A stretch of 64,000 nucleotides of DNA from Panax quinquefolius (Eukaryota > Streptophyta > Magnoliopsida > Apiales > Araliaceae). The DNA lies in assembly GCA_020205615.1 (NCBI GenBank), contig CM035170.1, forward strand, positions 58,046,486 to 58,110,485. The letters run 5' to 3'. The notes below the pieces were generated by a model. The model was not told the origin of the DNA. It did not search any database and saw only the letters and a list, made by a program, of their open reading frames with translations. The position numbers and the translations under genes are program-made. Below are positions 13,571 to 24,963 of the stretch, in pieces (positions within the stretch are counted from its first letter, which is position 1; the number at the start of each line of letters is the position of its first letter).

Positions 13571-13709
13571 CCTTCAATATTACCAAGAGTTAACCGCCTT
13601 CTTCTGTTCCAAGGGTTAATTACCCTTCGCAAATAAATAGTAGTTTCTCTTCAATATTACCAAGAGTCATTTCAACCTTCATAAGACTCAAGAGCCACCC
13701 CGCTTTTTC

Positions 13710-13720
13710 TATAAATAGAA
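13710..13720 (+). promoter_or_regulatory. TATA box of Gypsy 5' LTR
   Basis: CTATAAATAGA followed by AAGCTCATTCCTTCATTA and a GA-rich leader. It is conserved in position and sequence in the other family-2 LTRs, so it is probably the retrotransposon promoter. Confidence 0.75.
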
Positions 13721-13962
13721 AGCTCATTCCTTCATTATTTCTTTACGAATTCATCAAAACTCTGTAGAGAGAAACTATAGAGAGAAAGAAGAAAAGTATT
13801 CTCGCTACTTCACTTTTCCAATATTCATTTTTCTAAGGTAGGAATATTATTTGTCAGACTCGTAAGGGGTGTTATTCTTTCTTATTCATGAAGAGAACTC
13901 GTCATTATTCCATTCTTTATTATTCTATTGAATAACTCAGATACGCGGGTTTACCCTATACT

Positions 13963-14290
13963 TGGTGACATTCTTCTATTATTCTCGCTGAACATCCTCG
14001 TTCTGTGTGTTTTACACACCTTTACCGGTTCCGCTTTTTTATTATTATTATCCTCATCTCGAACATTTTTCCCGCTCGGTTCCTTTTATTATTATTCGCT
14101 CGAACATCCTCGTCTGTGTTTTTACACCGACCGGGTTCGCCTTTTTTATTATTATTCGCTGAACATCCTCCTCGTCTGTGTTTTTACACCCGACCGGTTC
14201 CATTCTTTATTATTCTCGTGAATATCCCGCTCGCTTTGCACCCCGACCGGTTCCGTTATTTATTATTCTGTTGAATAACTCGCCTGCAAG
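13963..14290 (+). repeat. Tandem array A in 5' LTR
   Basis: About five units of roughly 57-65 bp: GAACATCCTCGTCTGTG, a T-rich stretch, ACACCGACCGGTTCCG and TTTATTATTATTC. The same array is at 21530-21870 in the 3' LTR. Confidence 0.85.
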
Positions 14291-14589
14291 GGCCTATCGC
14301 ATTTACGGTGATTTCTTTTGTTATTCCATTCTTTATTATACCCAAATGGTTAAAACTTTGACTTCTATACTCCATGAAATTAGTAGAATATCCTCGATAT
14401 TCATGGCTTTCATCCAAAGATCTTTTCATGGAAATATTCTTCCGATCATTCTTGAATTTTACTCTACAAAACAAAGATTATGTCGATAATTTGACGTTAA
14501 TAATTCCTCGATAAAATAATTTTGAACTTGTTTTATCAATTCTTATATCATTGTCATCATCCTCATGTTTATATTATGTTGAAAGTCAT

Positions 14590-14840
14590 CTCGTGGCCTC
14601 AGAGGTATGATGGACTTGGTATGATTATTATGACCAGAGACTATTCTGCAAATCAATCAATCGTAATAATGTTACAAAATGATGTGGTAAAAATCCTCAA
14701 AGGGTCAGAAGTGTATCGATGGACAAATGTTGGTACGATCATGACTATTAATGAATACACAACTATTCTCGCCCGTAGCAGTATGAATAATTGTGGTCGC
14801 GATACTAAAGAATATCCTCGGCCGAAAAGTGTGGGTGATT
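14590..14840 (+). repeat. Degenerate tandem array B in 5' LTR
   Basis: Three to four divergent units with CTCGTGGCCTCAG...GATGGAC and AATATCCTCGGCCG. It aligns with the clearer GGCCGTAGTGCAAAGATGAA units at 57775-58080. Confidence 0.65.
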
Positions 14841-15383
14841 CGATGATGTGGAATATTTATTAAAGTCGAGTCTCAAATTATAACAAAGGATGAAAAACCT
14901 TTAAATCATAAAAGATAGTAGATTTTATTTTCTACTCACTTTTTTAATGGATCATTGTTCCACCGTAGTTAAACTTGATGTTCATTATATTTTATCGCTT
15001 AACATCATCAGAGGCTAATGATAATTTATTCGCATTATCTTAGTCATAATATTTCTTATCGAGCTAGTCGAGCTCACCCTTTCTTTCACCGTTTCTCTTC
15101 AGAAATGAGAATATAGCCGGGACGAGCCTGGGAACTCCGAGTAATGGTCCGTAGGATAAGATTAGTAGTAGTCCTCACTATTCTCGTGAAATAAAGGTGA
15201 TAATAATTGTAATGAGGACTCTTTTTGAGTTTGTATAATATCTAGTAGACAATATTTGTATTCAAACTCACGCTTTATGTCGATTGCATACCTATGCTTA
15301 TATTAGTAAGTCAGATTTAAATTTCAGACTACGATCCGACTACCCAAGACGGGTGATGTATACCTAATTTTGGGGGCGCCACA

Positions 15384-15401
15384 AATAGTATCGTAGCTAG
15401 G
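15384..15401 (+). other. Primer-binding site (initiator-Met tRNA type)
   Basis: AATAGTATCGTAGCTAGG immediately after the LTR end. It matches the usual plant GGTATCAGAGC-type site except for changes, one of which is CAG read as CG plus a base. Confidence 0.6.
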
Positions 15402-15568
15402 ATACGATCCCCGCTAAGATGTGAGAATAGTACTAGAGGGGAGAGACGGACGGAATACCTTCGCTAGTATTTACCTACCTAAGTTTACGTGCTATTTTAT
15501 CGGCTCACGTAATATAGGATAATTTGTTACACGTCAATTAACCTTTTGTTTTGTGGCAAGATCTCAAA

Positions 15569-16800
15569 ATGACATCCGAGAATGTTGAGAATAAAGAATG
15601 GAGCACAAAGCGTATCGCCGATTCACCACATATCAATAATCGTGATAATGTGCATCGTGAAGGCGATAATCCTCACGCAAACAACAACACCGACTAAATG
15701 ATGAATGATCAAATGTTCGTGAGGCTTTATATAATTTATGCAACAAAGAAAGCAGAGCGACTTCTCGCCCAAAACGTAGGTGGAAACACTTGAAAAACTC
15801 TCTGCGCACACCGCTAAACAATTCAAGGAGCCGACCACCGAGTTTAAGGGAGAGCCAAAACCACTTCGCTAAGCAAGCATAATAAAGCAGATTACCAAGA
15901 TATTTGATGTCTCGATGCTCCGAGGAGCAAAAGGTTCCTTTCACGCTTTTTTTATGTCATGCGCGAGAGGCAGACATCGTGGGAATTCCAGAAACGACTC
16001 AACCCGCATTGATCAAGATATCTTCGGGAGAAGTTCCAGAGTCGTTCAACGACAAATACTTTCCCGAAAGTATTCGCCATACGAAGGAGGTGGAGTTTAT
16101 CAAGTCGAACAAAACAATACGACCGTGTCGCAATACGAGGGCAAAATTTATGAGTTATCACTTGCTCATATCCCACTGTGTGGATAATGAAGAGAGAATG
16201 GCGCTAATGTTTTTAAGAGGTTTCAAGTCGAGATACGCCAACATCTTATTTCTCATAAACCGTGGTTTGTATTCGATGTTGTAAATAGGCTCTCAAGAGG
16301 AGCGCGATAACGAGTCAACGCAACTAAAAGAGAGAGAGCAATTTAAGAAAATTATAATACCAAATGAGAGTAGTCATCGGGTTGCTGACAACAAGCGTGA
16401 GGGAATCAATAAAGCCGATATGGTAACCACTTTGGTGGTAATCGTACAAAAACAATAAGAATGGACATTTCAAGAAAAGGAGATTCAACAATGATGGAAA
16501 GACGCCAAGACCAAAGACCAAGTTGTTAAGGAAGGAGAAAAAGACCACCTATCATATGCTTCAAATGCGAGGAGAGGGACACATCATCCGAATCATACCA
16601 TGCCATTCCCAAAGCATGTTATAATTGTGGAAGAGAAGGTCACTTAGCTCGATTTTTGTTGCCATCAAGACAAATTCAACTAGGATGGAGGCACCAAAGG
16701 CCGCCCTGTAAAAGTCAAAAACCTAGAAGCAAAGGGAGAGCGCTTTGTCAGACTCTCCCAGAGAGCAAGGAACCCGAATGAGGTCATCACGTAAAAGCTT
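15569..16800 (+). pseudogene. Gypsy gag (capsid and zinc knuckle), frame-broken
   Basis: Gag forms the particle that packages the element's RNA. A plausible start is the ATG at 15569, about 185 bases after the LTR. The longest pieces are 15904-16284 and the overlapping 15915-16187. They contain the Gypsy capsid pattern FNDKYFPESIR, then YEGKIYELS, and an EERMALMFLRGFKS-like segment. A CCHC zinc knuckle, CYNCGREGHLARF, lies at 16617-16655, with its final cysteine only in the next frame because of one extra T. A second damaged knuckle with CFKC lies just upstream. Several frameshifts and stops break the frame, so as written it cannot make a full Gag. Domain order gag-PR-RT-RH-INT identifies a Ty3/Gypsy element. 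Confidence 0.75.
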
Positions 16801-17110
16801 ATCATAAACTCTAATGAAGTCTATACTTTATTTGATACCGGTTTCTACCCATTCTTTTATTTCTCCTACTTGCGCCATCGATTAAATTTGACCGAGAAAT
16901 TAGACTTTCGACTTATCTCGTGGAAACTCCGCTGGGAGAAACCTTCATTACATCCACTCGCTTATAAGTCTTGTTTGGTTCAAATCGGCACTTCTCACAT
17001 TACCCGTCGATCTTATTTCATTAAAAATACTTGCATTTGACGTGATTCTAGGATCGATCGTTAACTACTTATCATGCAAAAATTGATTGTTTTCGTAAGG
17101 TCATAGCTTT
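16801..17110 (+). pseudogene. Gypsy aspartic protease, frame-broken
   Basis: This domain would cut the element's polyprotein. The catalytic motif is visible as F-D-T-G at 16831-16842, followed by HRLNLTEKLDFRL, typical of plant Gypsy proteases. Further segments such as LVQIGT and a damaged VILGIDWL follow in shifting frames. It lies between the zinc knuckle and RT, as expected, but several indels separate the parts. Confidence 0.65.
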
Positions 17111-17399
17111 CATATTCCTAATCAACCTATTATGCTAATTCAAACGACCAAACCATTAAAATCAATCACTACCATCTCAAGCCATAAAGCTATTCGCTTA
17201 TCAAAAAACTGGATGTCAAGCTTTCTTAGCTCATGTCACAGATTTAAACAAAAATACGCCGCTTTTGAACGATATTTCTATTGTTAATAAATTTCCGACG
17301 ATTCTCAAGAACTTCCCGCCTACCCCAGAGAGCGTGAAATTGAATTTTGTATCGACTTTCAACCCTAGACAAAAACCTATTTCCAAAGCCCCATATCGA

Positions 17400-17990
17400 A
17401 TGGCTCCTATCAACTTCGTGAGTTAAAGACCCAACCGCAGGAATTGTTAGACATCGGGCTTTATTCGTCCCTAGTACTTCTCCTCGGGGTGCTCCTGCTC
17501 TATTCGTGAAGAAGAAAGATGGGAGTATGCGATTTTGTATTGATTATCTGGAGTCAATCATGTCACCATCAAAAAAAAGTATCCATCGCCACGATCGATG
17601 ACCTGTTTCACCAACAGCAAGGAGCCAAATTCTTTTCAAAGATCGATCTTCGCTCCGATATATCACCAATCAAGATTGTAACCACCGACATTCCAAAGAC
17701 GGCCGTAACTCTCCCAGACGGCATTATGAATTCCTAGTCATGTCCTTTGATCGACTAATGCCCCGCCGCCTTCATGGATATGATGAACCGAGTATTCAAG
17801 GAATATTTAGATCACTTTGTGGTCGCCTTTATCGATGACATCCTTATTTATTCCAAAAGCCGTGAAGATCATGAGCAACACTTGAGGTCGACACTCCAAA
17901 AGCTTCGTGAATATAAGCTTTATGCCAAGTCAAGAAATGCGAAGTTCGTCAAGAAGTAGCATTCCTCGGGCACGCGGTATCAAGTCATGG
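17400..17990 (+). pseudogene. Gypsy reverse transcriptase, frame-broken
   Basis: This domain copies the element's RNA into DNA. Visible landmarks are KKDGS-RFCIDY at about 17512-17545, an [20 protein letters not shown] segment at about 17600-17665, HYEFLVMSF near 17725-17750, and the catalytic F-I-D-D at 17828-17839 followed by ILIYSKSREDHEQHL. The clean piece 17774-17959 covers the palm region. Upstream pieces lie in other frames, with a stop within 10 codons of the CIDY motif region. Motif content is that of plant Ty3/Gypsy chromoviruses, probably the Tekay/Del lineage. Confidence 0.85.
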
Positions 17991-18129
17991 AATATCCGCT
18001 GACCCAAAGAAAGATCAAGCTATTCAAAGTCGGGAACAACCTAAATCAAAGGACCAAGTACGAGCTTTCTTGCTTAATTGGTTATTATCTGAGATTCGTG
18101 GAAGGATTTTCTCGAATCGCTACTCCATC

Positions 18130-18680
18130 GACTCAAATTGACTCAAAAGATACAAAGTTCTATTGAGCGAAGAATGTGAGAGAAGTTTTTTCAACTCAAG
18201 AGGAGACTTATTTCAAAGACCGCTCGCTCGACAATACCATCCGCCTTGAGGGATTTGTCATCTACAAAGGATGCTTCTGCAAAGGGTCGGGATGTGTTCT
18301 CATGCAACATGGAAAAGTTATAGCCTATGCCTCTCATGAACTCTCAAAGAATATGAGAGGAATTATCCTACTCATGATCTAGAGTCATAAATGTTGTTTT
18401 TGCACTTAAAATTTGGAGGCATTACTTGATGGGGAGAAAGTGGAGATCTTTACTTGATCATAAAAGCCTCAAATATTTCTTCACTCAAAAGGAACTCAAC
18501 ACGCGACAACGACGCTGGCTTGAACTGCTGAAAGATTATGATCATACCATCCAATACCATCCTCGAAAAGTTTAACGTGGTAGCCGACGATTGATCGTAA
18601 AGATCATATGCAAGCACGAAAAGCGCTATTGTCAAACGCAAAGGCCCATTTTGTGTGACTTGCAAAGGATGGAGATAGAG
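18130..18680 (+). pseudogene. Gypsy RNase H, frame-broken
   Basis: This domain removes the RNA strand during reverse transcription. The frame 18176-18382 contains GSGCVLMQHGKVIAYASHEL. The next frame holds the [20 protein letters not shown] block near 18450-18500, then [19 protein letters not shown]. At least three frame changes and a truncated C-terminus are evident. Confidence 0.8.
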
Positions 18681-18879
18681 TTAAAGACTCTGTGACGATG
18701 TGATGATAGCGAGTATACGAGTAGAACCGACTTTTAATCGATAAAGTTAAAGTCGCCAAGCTACGCACTGAGCCGATGCGCGCGATGAGGAAGAAAGTGC
18801 AAGAAGGTGCTAAGCACTACCAAGCAAGAATCGATGAAGAAGGAATACTTCGAGTCAACTCCAGACTTTGTGTTCCTAA

Positions 18880-19770
18880 CGACCGATTTAAAGTATAATA
18901 TCATGATGGAGGCGCACAACACACCATTTGCAATCCATCTCGGAGTACCAAAATGTATCATGATATTCGCCATACATTTTGGTGGAGCAATACGAAGAGA
19001 GAGATAGCGCTGCTTATCTCAAGGTGTCTAACTTGTCAACGAAGTTAAAGCGAGCATCAAGTACCAAAAGGTCCATCAGAACCACTTGAAATTCCGTAAT
19101 GGAAGTGGGAGCACATTACCATGGATTTCAAGCACGGCCTTCCTAAGGTTTCTCAAGGCATCGATGCGATTTGGGTCATTGTTGATAGATCGACCAAGTC
19201 CGCTTCATTTCTTACCGATACGAGAAACTTATACACTTGAACGCCTTGTCAGATGTACATAAAACGAGATTGTAAGATCGCATGGTATGCCGCAGATCCA
19301 TAGTTTCCGATCGAGACCCAAGATTCACTTCACGATTTTGGGGTTAGTTTGCAAAAAGCTATGGGCACAGATTTCACGATTTAGCTCTAAGATATCATCC
19401 TCGCATTTGACGGACAATGGAGAGGACTATTCAAACTCTCAAGATCTATTAAGACTCGTGGTCCTTGATTTCAAGGAGTCGGGACAAGTTCTTACCATCG
19501 TGGAGTTTTCCTACAACAACAAAGCTTATCAAGCAAGTATCGCACGGCTCCATTCAAGCGCCAGATGGAAGAAAGTGTCGCTTCTCCAAAGATGCCGGGA
19601 TGAGGTGGGTGAAGCAACGTTGTTGGGACCGAGTTGGTACGTATGATGACTACTTTAAAAGATTCAAACGATCCGACAACGATAAAAACCTCACAAAATC
19701 GATAAAAGAGTTATGCCGATCTTCATCGAAAGGACGGGAATTCGATATAGAGATCATGTGTTGTTAAGAG
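18880..19770 (+). pseudogene. Gypsy integrase, frame-broken
   Basis: This enzyme would insert the DNA copy into the genome. The zinc-binding HHCC region is recognisable: AHNTPFAIHLGVPK at about 18910-18955, then a TFWW-N-KREIA stretch and CLTCQ near 19027. The catalytic core begins with [10 protein letters not shown] around 19100-19135, then [15 protein letters not shown] near 19160-19200. Later core pieces (SLQKAMGT, the FDGQ region, EFSYNNKAYQ) lie in several frames through 19287-19767. It is heavily frameshifted and not functional as written. Confidence 0.75.
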
Positions 19771-20200
19771 TCGCTTCCATGGAAAGGAGTTACAAGATTT
19801 GGAAAGAGAGGAAAACTTAATCCTCGATTCATCTATTCCATTTTTAATCCTCGATCGAGTAGGAACTCGGGCCTATAGACTCGCTTTTACCGCCAAATAC
19901 GTCTCGTTTCATAACGCTTTTCACATATCCATGTTACGTAAATATGTGAAAGACCCAACCATATTATCGAAGTTAGAACCGATTTAAATAGCTAAGATTT
20001 GACGTATGAAAGAGGTTCCCTGCTCAAATTTTGATAAGAAGGAACATATTCTACGCCCAAGGTTATACCTCAAGTCAAAGTTTTGTGGAGGAACCACGAT
20101 GTCGAGGAAATGACTGGGAGTTAGAATCAAATGAAATCAAGGTATCCTTACCTCTTCGACATACCAGTATCGCACTTAATTTCGAGGGCTAAATTTCATA
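19771..20200 (+). pseudogene. Gypsy pol C-terminal / chromodomain-like tail
   Basis: The end of the Gypsy polyprotein. The frame 19799-19987 has ILDRVGTRAYRL and FHISMLRKYVKDP, a conserved block after integrase in chromoviruses. It is followed out of frame by a VLWRNHDVEEMTWELE-like stretch at about 20075-20125 and YLFDIP near 20150. A second, differently broken copy of this block is at 55681-56022. The WRNH...WE pattern supports a chromovirus-type targeting tail. Confidence 0.75.
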
Positions 20201-20210
20201 AGAAGGGAGG
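20201..20210 (+). other. Polypurine tract of Gypsy element
   Basis: AGAAGGGAGG immediately before the 3' LTR, the expected primer for plus-strand DNA synthesis. Confidence 0.65.
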
Positions 20211-22914
20211 TCAGAAGACCCCAAATTTTTATAAATAAAGATGAATTTTCTATAAATATTATTTTTGAATATTATGGAATAAATTTGATATAATGTTATA
20301 GTCAGGGTAATATTTATAAATTTTGCAAAGTAAGCAAGTTGTTATAAAATATTCGCTTGGCTCTGGGAATATTCTTTTTTTTTTTGGGAATATTCGTGAC
20401 GACTACCAATCATCGGTGGACCCCATAAACTAAGTATTGTCGTAGTTAGAAAACGACAAAATTATCTTTCTATAAAAATAACTACGAGGTGTTACCGTTA
20501 AAACCGCTGAACTACCCTATGGTAAAAGTACAAGAATACGCTGTGGTCGCATAAGAGTAAGACACTCAGATTGATTATCGATGCTTACGAGAAGTCACTT
20601 AGCTATACTCAATTATCACATACAAGAATTGTCGATCATATCTCTTTATATTATCGATTCAATTATCACACAAGATCATCTCGATAATATGTTATATTAT
20701 TAATCGAGACGACAAGTTATAAATGATTAATAATTGTTGAAAGATTAAAATGTGTCGATTAAAAATAAAATGATTTGTGGTAATATTTATTCAATCCTCG
20801 ATGTATATAAAGAGTCTCATATGAGACGCTTGTGGTAAGTTTGATTATTTTATGGGGGGCCCATATGTCATCATCTAAGAGTCTCTTCATCAATAAGAAT
20901 TACCTTCAGAAATAGTAATTACCTTCATTAAGTAATTACCTTCACAATAGTATTTACCTTCACCAATAGTAACCTTCACAATAGTTTACCTTCAATAATA
21001 GATTTACCTTCACATAGTAATTACCTTCACAATAGTAATTACCTTCACAAATAGTAAATAGTAATTACCTTCAATCACAATAAGAATTACCTTCACAATA
21101 GTAATTACCCTTCGCAAATAAGAGTTGTCCCTTCAATATTACCAAGAGTTAACTCGCTTCTTCTGTTCCAAGTAATTAATTACCCTTCAAGAAAATAAGT
21201 AGTTGTCTCTTCAATATTACCAAGAGTCATTTTTCACCCTTCATAAGCACTCAAGAGCCACCCCGCTTTTCTATAAATAGAAAGCTCATTCCTTCATTAT
21301 TTCATACTTAATTCATCAAACTCTAGAGAGAGAAACTATAGAGAGAAAGAAGAAAAAGTATTCTCGCTACTTCACTTTTCCAATATTCAGCCTTCTTCTA
21401 AGGTAGGAATATTATTTGTCAGACTCGTAAGGGTGTTATTCTTTCTTATTCATGAAGAGAACTCGTTGTTATTCCATTCTTATTATTCTATTGAATAACC
21501 TCAGATACGCTGGTTTACCCTATACTTGGTGACATTCTTCTATTATTCTCTTGAACATCCTCGTCTGTGTGTTTTACACCTTACCCGGTTCCGCTTTTTA
21601 TTATTATTCTCGCTGAACATCCTGCTCAGTGTTTTACACCGACCGTTCCGCCTTTTTTTATATTATTCTCGCTGAACATCCTCGCTCGTGTTTTTACACC
21701 GACCGGTTCCGCTTTTTATTATTATTCGCTGAACATCCTATCTGTGTGTTTTTACACCGACCGGGTTCCATTTTTTATTATTATTATTCGCTGAATATCC
21801 TCGTCTGCATGCTTTTTCACCGACCGGTTCCGTTATTTATTATTCTCGTTGAATAACTCGCCTGCAAGGCCTATCGCATTTACGGTGATTTCTTTTGTTA
21901 TTCCATTCTTTATTATACCCAAATAAGTTAAAACTTTGACTTCTATACTCCATGAAATTAGTAGAATATCCTCGATATTTGCAAGCTTCATCCAAAGATC
22001 TTTTCATGGAAATATTCTTCCGATCATTCTTGAATTTTACTCTACAAAAAAAAAGATTATGTCGATAATTTGACGTTAATAATTCCTCGATAAAATAATT
22101 TTTGAACTTGTTTTATCAATTCTTATATCATTGTCATCATCCTCATGTTTATATTATGTTGAAAGTCATCTCGTGGCCTGTAGTATGATGGACTTGGTAT
22201 GATTACGACTGACTATTATTCTGTAATCACGAATCGTAATGTTACAAATGATGTGGTAAAAATCCTCAAAGGGTCAGAGTATATCGATGGATGCTGTTGT
22301 ACGATCATGACTTATTAATGAATACACAACTATTCTCGCCCGTAGCAGCATGAATAATTGTGGTCGCGATACTAAAGAATATCCTCGTCAGAAAAGTGTG
22401 GGTGATTCAATGATGTGAATATTTATTAAAGTCGAGTCTCAAATATAACAAAGATGAAAACCTTTTAAATCATAAAAGATAGTAGATTTTATTTTCTACT
22501 GACTTTTTTAATGGATCATTGGTTCTACCGTAGTTAAACTTGATGTTCATTATATTTTATCGCTTAACATCATTGAGAGGCTAATGATAATTTATTCTCG
22601 CATTATCTTAGTCATAATATTTCATCGAGCTAGTCGAGCTCACCCCCTTTCTTTCACCGTTTCTCTGTGAAATGAGAATATAGCCGACGAGCCTGAGAAT
22701 ATAGCCGAGACGAGCCTGGGAACCAGTAATGGTCCGTAGGATAAGATTAGTAGTCCCTCACTATTCTCGGTGAAAAATGTGATATATAATTGTAATGAGG
22801 ACCTTTTTCGAGTTTGTAGATATATCTAGTACAATATTATTTGTATTCAAACTCACAGCTTATGTCGATGTATCATGCATACTACTTATATATATAGTAA
22901 GTCAGATTTAAATT
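20211..22914 (+). mobile_element. 3' LTR of Gypsy element, truncated at right end
   Basis: About 2.7 kb, matching the 5' LTR throughout, including the TACCTTCA block (20895-21115), TATA box CTATAAATAG (21271-21280), array A (21530-21870) and array B (22165-22410). It starts TCAGAAGACCCC, not TGTGAGACCCC, and lacks the last roughly 60 bases (no GGCGCCACA end). It breaks off where AACGTTGT-rich transposon-like sequence begins. Confidence 0.85.
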
Positions 22915-23060
22915 AGACGCGTGGTTTTTTTTTTCTGGCGCTTTTTAACAAAACGTTGTAGATATATATGAAAAAACGTTATCTATTCAAGAGCTGCATT
23001 TTTTGGTTTTAACTACATAACATTTTTTTTTATAAAATGTTGTCTATCTAAAAACACGGA
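22915..23060 (+). mobile_element. Left AACGTTGT-rich end of gene-fragment mosaic
   Basis: Starts near GACGCGTGG and contains GGCGCTTTTTAACAAAACG and repeated AAAACGTTGT / AACATTTT motifs. Similar motifs in inverted arrangement occur at 46650-46940, after the last captured gene piece. Such subterminal repeats are typical of plant CACTA and Mutator-like elements, but no clean terminal motif or target duplication was found, so the class is uncertain. Confidence 0.5.
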
Positions 23061-23209
23061 GCAAAAAATTGGAAAACTTAATTAAAAGACGTACTCTTTC
23101 TCTTTCTCTTCATTTTTCCTTCTCTCTCCGATTTTCCTTCTCTCTCTTCAGTTTTCCTTCTCTCTATCTACTCTTTGATTGTGTTCTTATTTGGTGTACG
23201 TTCGATCTG

Positions 23210-23329
23210 AGGCAAAGAAGAGGAGGGAGACCGAATCCTCAATCGGGTCGGGGCCCGCCAGGACCTCCTTCTCATCCCCATCCTACTGCTAAATCTGGCC
23301 CTCGTTTCGAACCCGTCGATCACGAAAAG
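23210..23329 (+). pseudogene. SAP18-like first exon fragment
   Basis: SAP18 is a small nuclear protein of the Sin3 histone-deacetylase and exon-junction-associated complexes. In this frame the segment has a basic start (RQRRGGRPN), a Pro/Gly-rich stretch (GRGPPGPPSHPHP) and then PRFEPVDHEK. That closely resembles the N-terminus of plant SAP18, which has a Pro/Gly-rich leader followed by FEPVDREK. It ends at AAG followed by GTCACC, a plausible exon-1 donor at the point where the family's ubiquitin-fold domain should continue. The next SAP18 exons are absent. The upstream CT-rich stretch from about 23090 looks like a plant 5' UTR. The frame opens at an ATG at 23069, but that start lies in the UTR-like sequence. 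The assignment rests on a short segment. Confidence 0.5.
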
Positions 23330-24121
23330 GTCACCTTCCCTCTCTCTTTGTATATAGGTGTGTATCTATGTGCTTATCCACATGTAAGAATTTGTATCTA
23401 TGCATAATTATCCATACATCTATATACTCACACGAATATATTGGTTTGAAATTTTTAACTTTTAGCTTTTCTAGGGTTTATTGAGTGTGATTCTTTCAAT
23501 TCATCTCATTCAGTCATTTGCGGATTTGGTATACTGGAAAAGCGTGTCTTTACATGAATAGTTTAATGGTGTTGCTATAGTGTTAATTTGGGGGCTTGAG
23601 GGCAGCTAATTTCCCCAGTTGGGGACTTTTTTTAAAATCCAAGTTTAGGATGCAGAACAATTGTTTCCCTTGTTTAACATTGAAACTTTGCAACAAATAA
23701 AGAGCTGAAACTCTTCAAACTTTATGATGTGTGGATAAGGAGCTTTACACATCAATAAGGAAAGAGTTCAGGCCACACAGTTTTTTCTTGGGTATATGTT
23801 ACACAAGTGGGGATTTATTTGTTTGAGATCAGAGGGATGTGAGGGGAAGGCAGTTGGAATGTCTGTATAACAGATAGAGATACATAAGTCAGATAGTTCA
23901 TTCCGCATAGGTCTAAACAAATTGAAATTCCCTTAACAAATTATAGAATACATAGCCCATATCAAGAAATGATTAAGACAAAACTTTTGGAATTGGATAT
24001 AAGACTAATTGGATATTGTCTGATTTTAAATTGTCTTTTATAATGTTGAATTTGTGATTGAATTTCTGCTTATGCCATTTGGGTTAATCAGGTATTCCAG
24101 AAACTGAGCTTGTTCTTGTAG
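23330..24121 (+). other. Intron-like sequence between gene fragments
   Basis: AT-rich with no supported coding sequence. It ends in a pyrimidine-rich acceptor (CTTGTTCTTGTAG) before the next exon. Somewhere inside must lie the junction between SAP18-derived and TDRD3-like-derived sequence, but I cannot place it. Confidence 0.5.
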
Positions 24122-24310
24122 ACAAATAATGCATAAGAGAAGTTCTGACCCTGCTTTTGTGGAAAAAGGTCGTTGTGGATCTAGGCACAATAGTAAACTC
24201 CAGCACTCTGATTTGAAGGTGGATAACATGAATAATGATGTGATGTCAGTTTGTCTTATTGAAATAAATGAAGGAAAGACACCTTGCTATGAATCAAGAC
24301 CAAAAGAAGG
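24122..24310 (+). pseudogene. TDRD3/RMI1-like (DUF1767 family) exon, fragment 1
   Basis: An internal exon with a good acceptor (…TTGTAG) and donor (GAAG|GTATGT). It reads QIMHKRSSDPAFVEKGRC and later VCLIEINEGKTPCYESRPKE in one frame, ending in phase 1. The phase joins exactly to the exon at 44489 across a 20-kb intron. I recognise the combined product as the C-terminal part of a plant tudor-domain-protein-3-like / RMI1-like protein of the DUF1767 family, thought to act in nucleic-acid binding with topoisomerase complexes. The assignment rests mainly on the later exons. The N-terminal OB-fold exons are absent from the window. Confidence 0.5.
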
Positions 24311-24404
24311 TATGTATTTTTGTAAAACACAGTGGAATATATAGACATATCAAGTGATTCAACATTTAGGTAGTGTTCTGTCAATGGTCAATGAATAAAG
24401 ATTC

Positions 24405-24963
24405 TATCAGGAATATGCTTGTGAATGCTATTCCTATTTATATATGATTTGATTATAATATATACATATATGAATGAATAATATGCAAGTATGCTTGCAT
24501 TAATAAAAGCTGTAAAGTTCTTTGATAGACAATAGAAATATATGTACAAGGACTTAGAATGAATTGATCAAATATGTTAGGTTGATCCTACATAAGCAAA
24601 ATAACTTTGTGAAGTCCTTAAAAAGAAATGATGTACAAGGACTATAACTATAGAAAGATCAAGCCTGTTAGGTTGATCTAATGATGTAATAGATAAGCTA
24701 GTCTGATCGTCAAGCACTGCACCAGAAGTAGTAGTCTGCCAGGTGAGTCAAGGTTAACTCGAGCTATCGAGGCAGAATAGGAGTATGCAAGATAGTAGAT
24801 CTCAGAGTTCGTAGACTGCCAGGGGAAACGAAGAAGGATCGTAGTGTATCGAGTAGAGCTTCCTTGGGGTTGTAGTGTTCTGAGGAAGTCATGTTCAGAA
24901 TCGTAGAGACAGCCTACCTACGAGCCGACCGATCATCTGCCGAAGACAAGACAGAAACGTAGA
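24405..24963 (+). mobile_element. 5' LTR, first part
   Basis: Matches 41955-42520 in the 3' LTR. It starts TATCAGGAATA where the 3' LTR has TGTCGTGAATA. It is cut at GTAGA by the nested element and resumes at 33172. Confidence 0.8.

Larger units (their letters stand above)
12675..15383 (+). mobile_element. 5' LTR of Gypsy element
   Basis: About 2.7 kb, nearly identical to the 3' LTR at 20211-22914 apart from scattered small indels, so the insertion looks young. The first roughly 14 bases of the LTR are missing at the left junction, so no target duplication can be read. It ends GGGGGCGCCACA directly before the primer-binding site. It holds a TACCTTCA-rich block (13335-13570), a TATA box, and tandem arrays A and B. 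The forward frames at 13928-14489 and 14522-14863 are translations of those arrays. Confidence 0.85.

Noticed and set aside
13928..14863. Series of 72-113 residue frames
   Set aside because: They are frames through LTR tandem arrays A and B. The equivalent frames in the sister LTR at 21.5-22.4 kb are broken differently.
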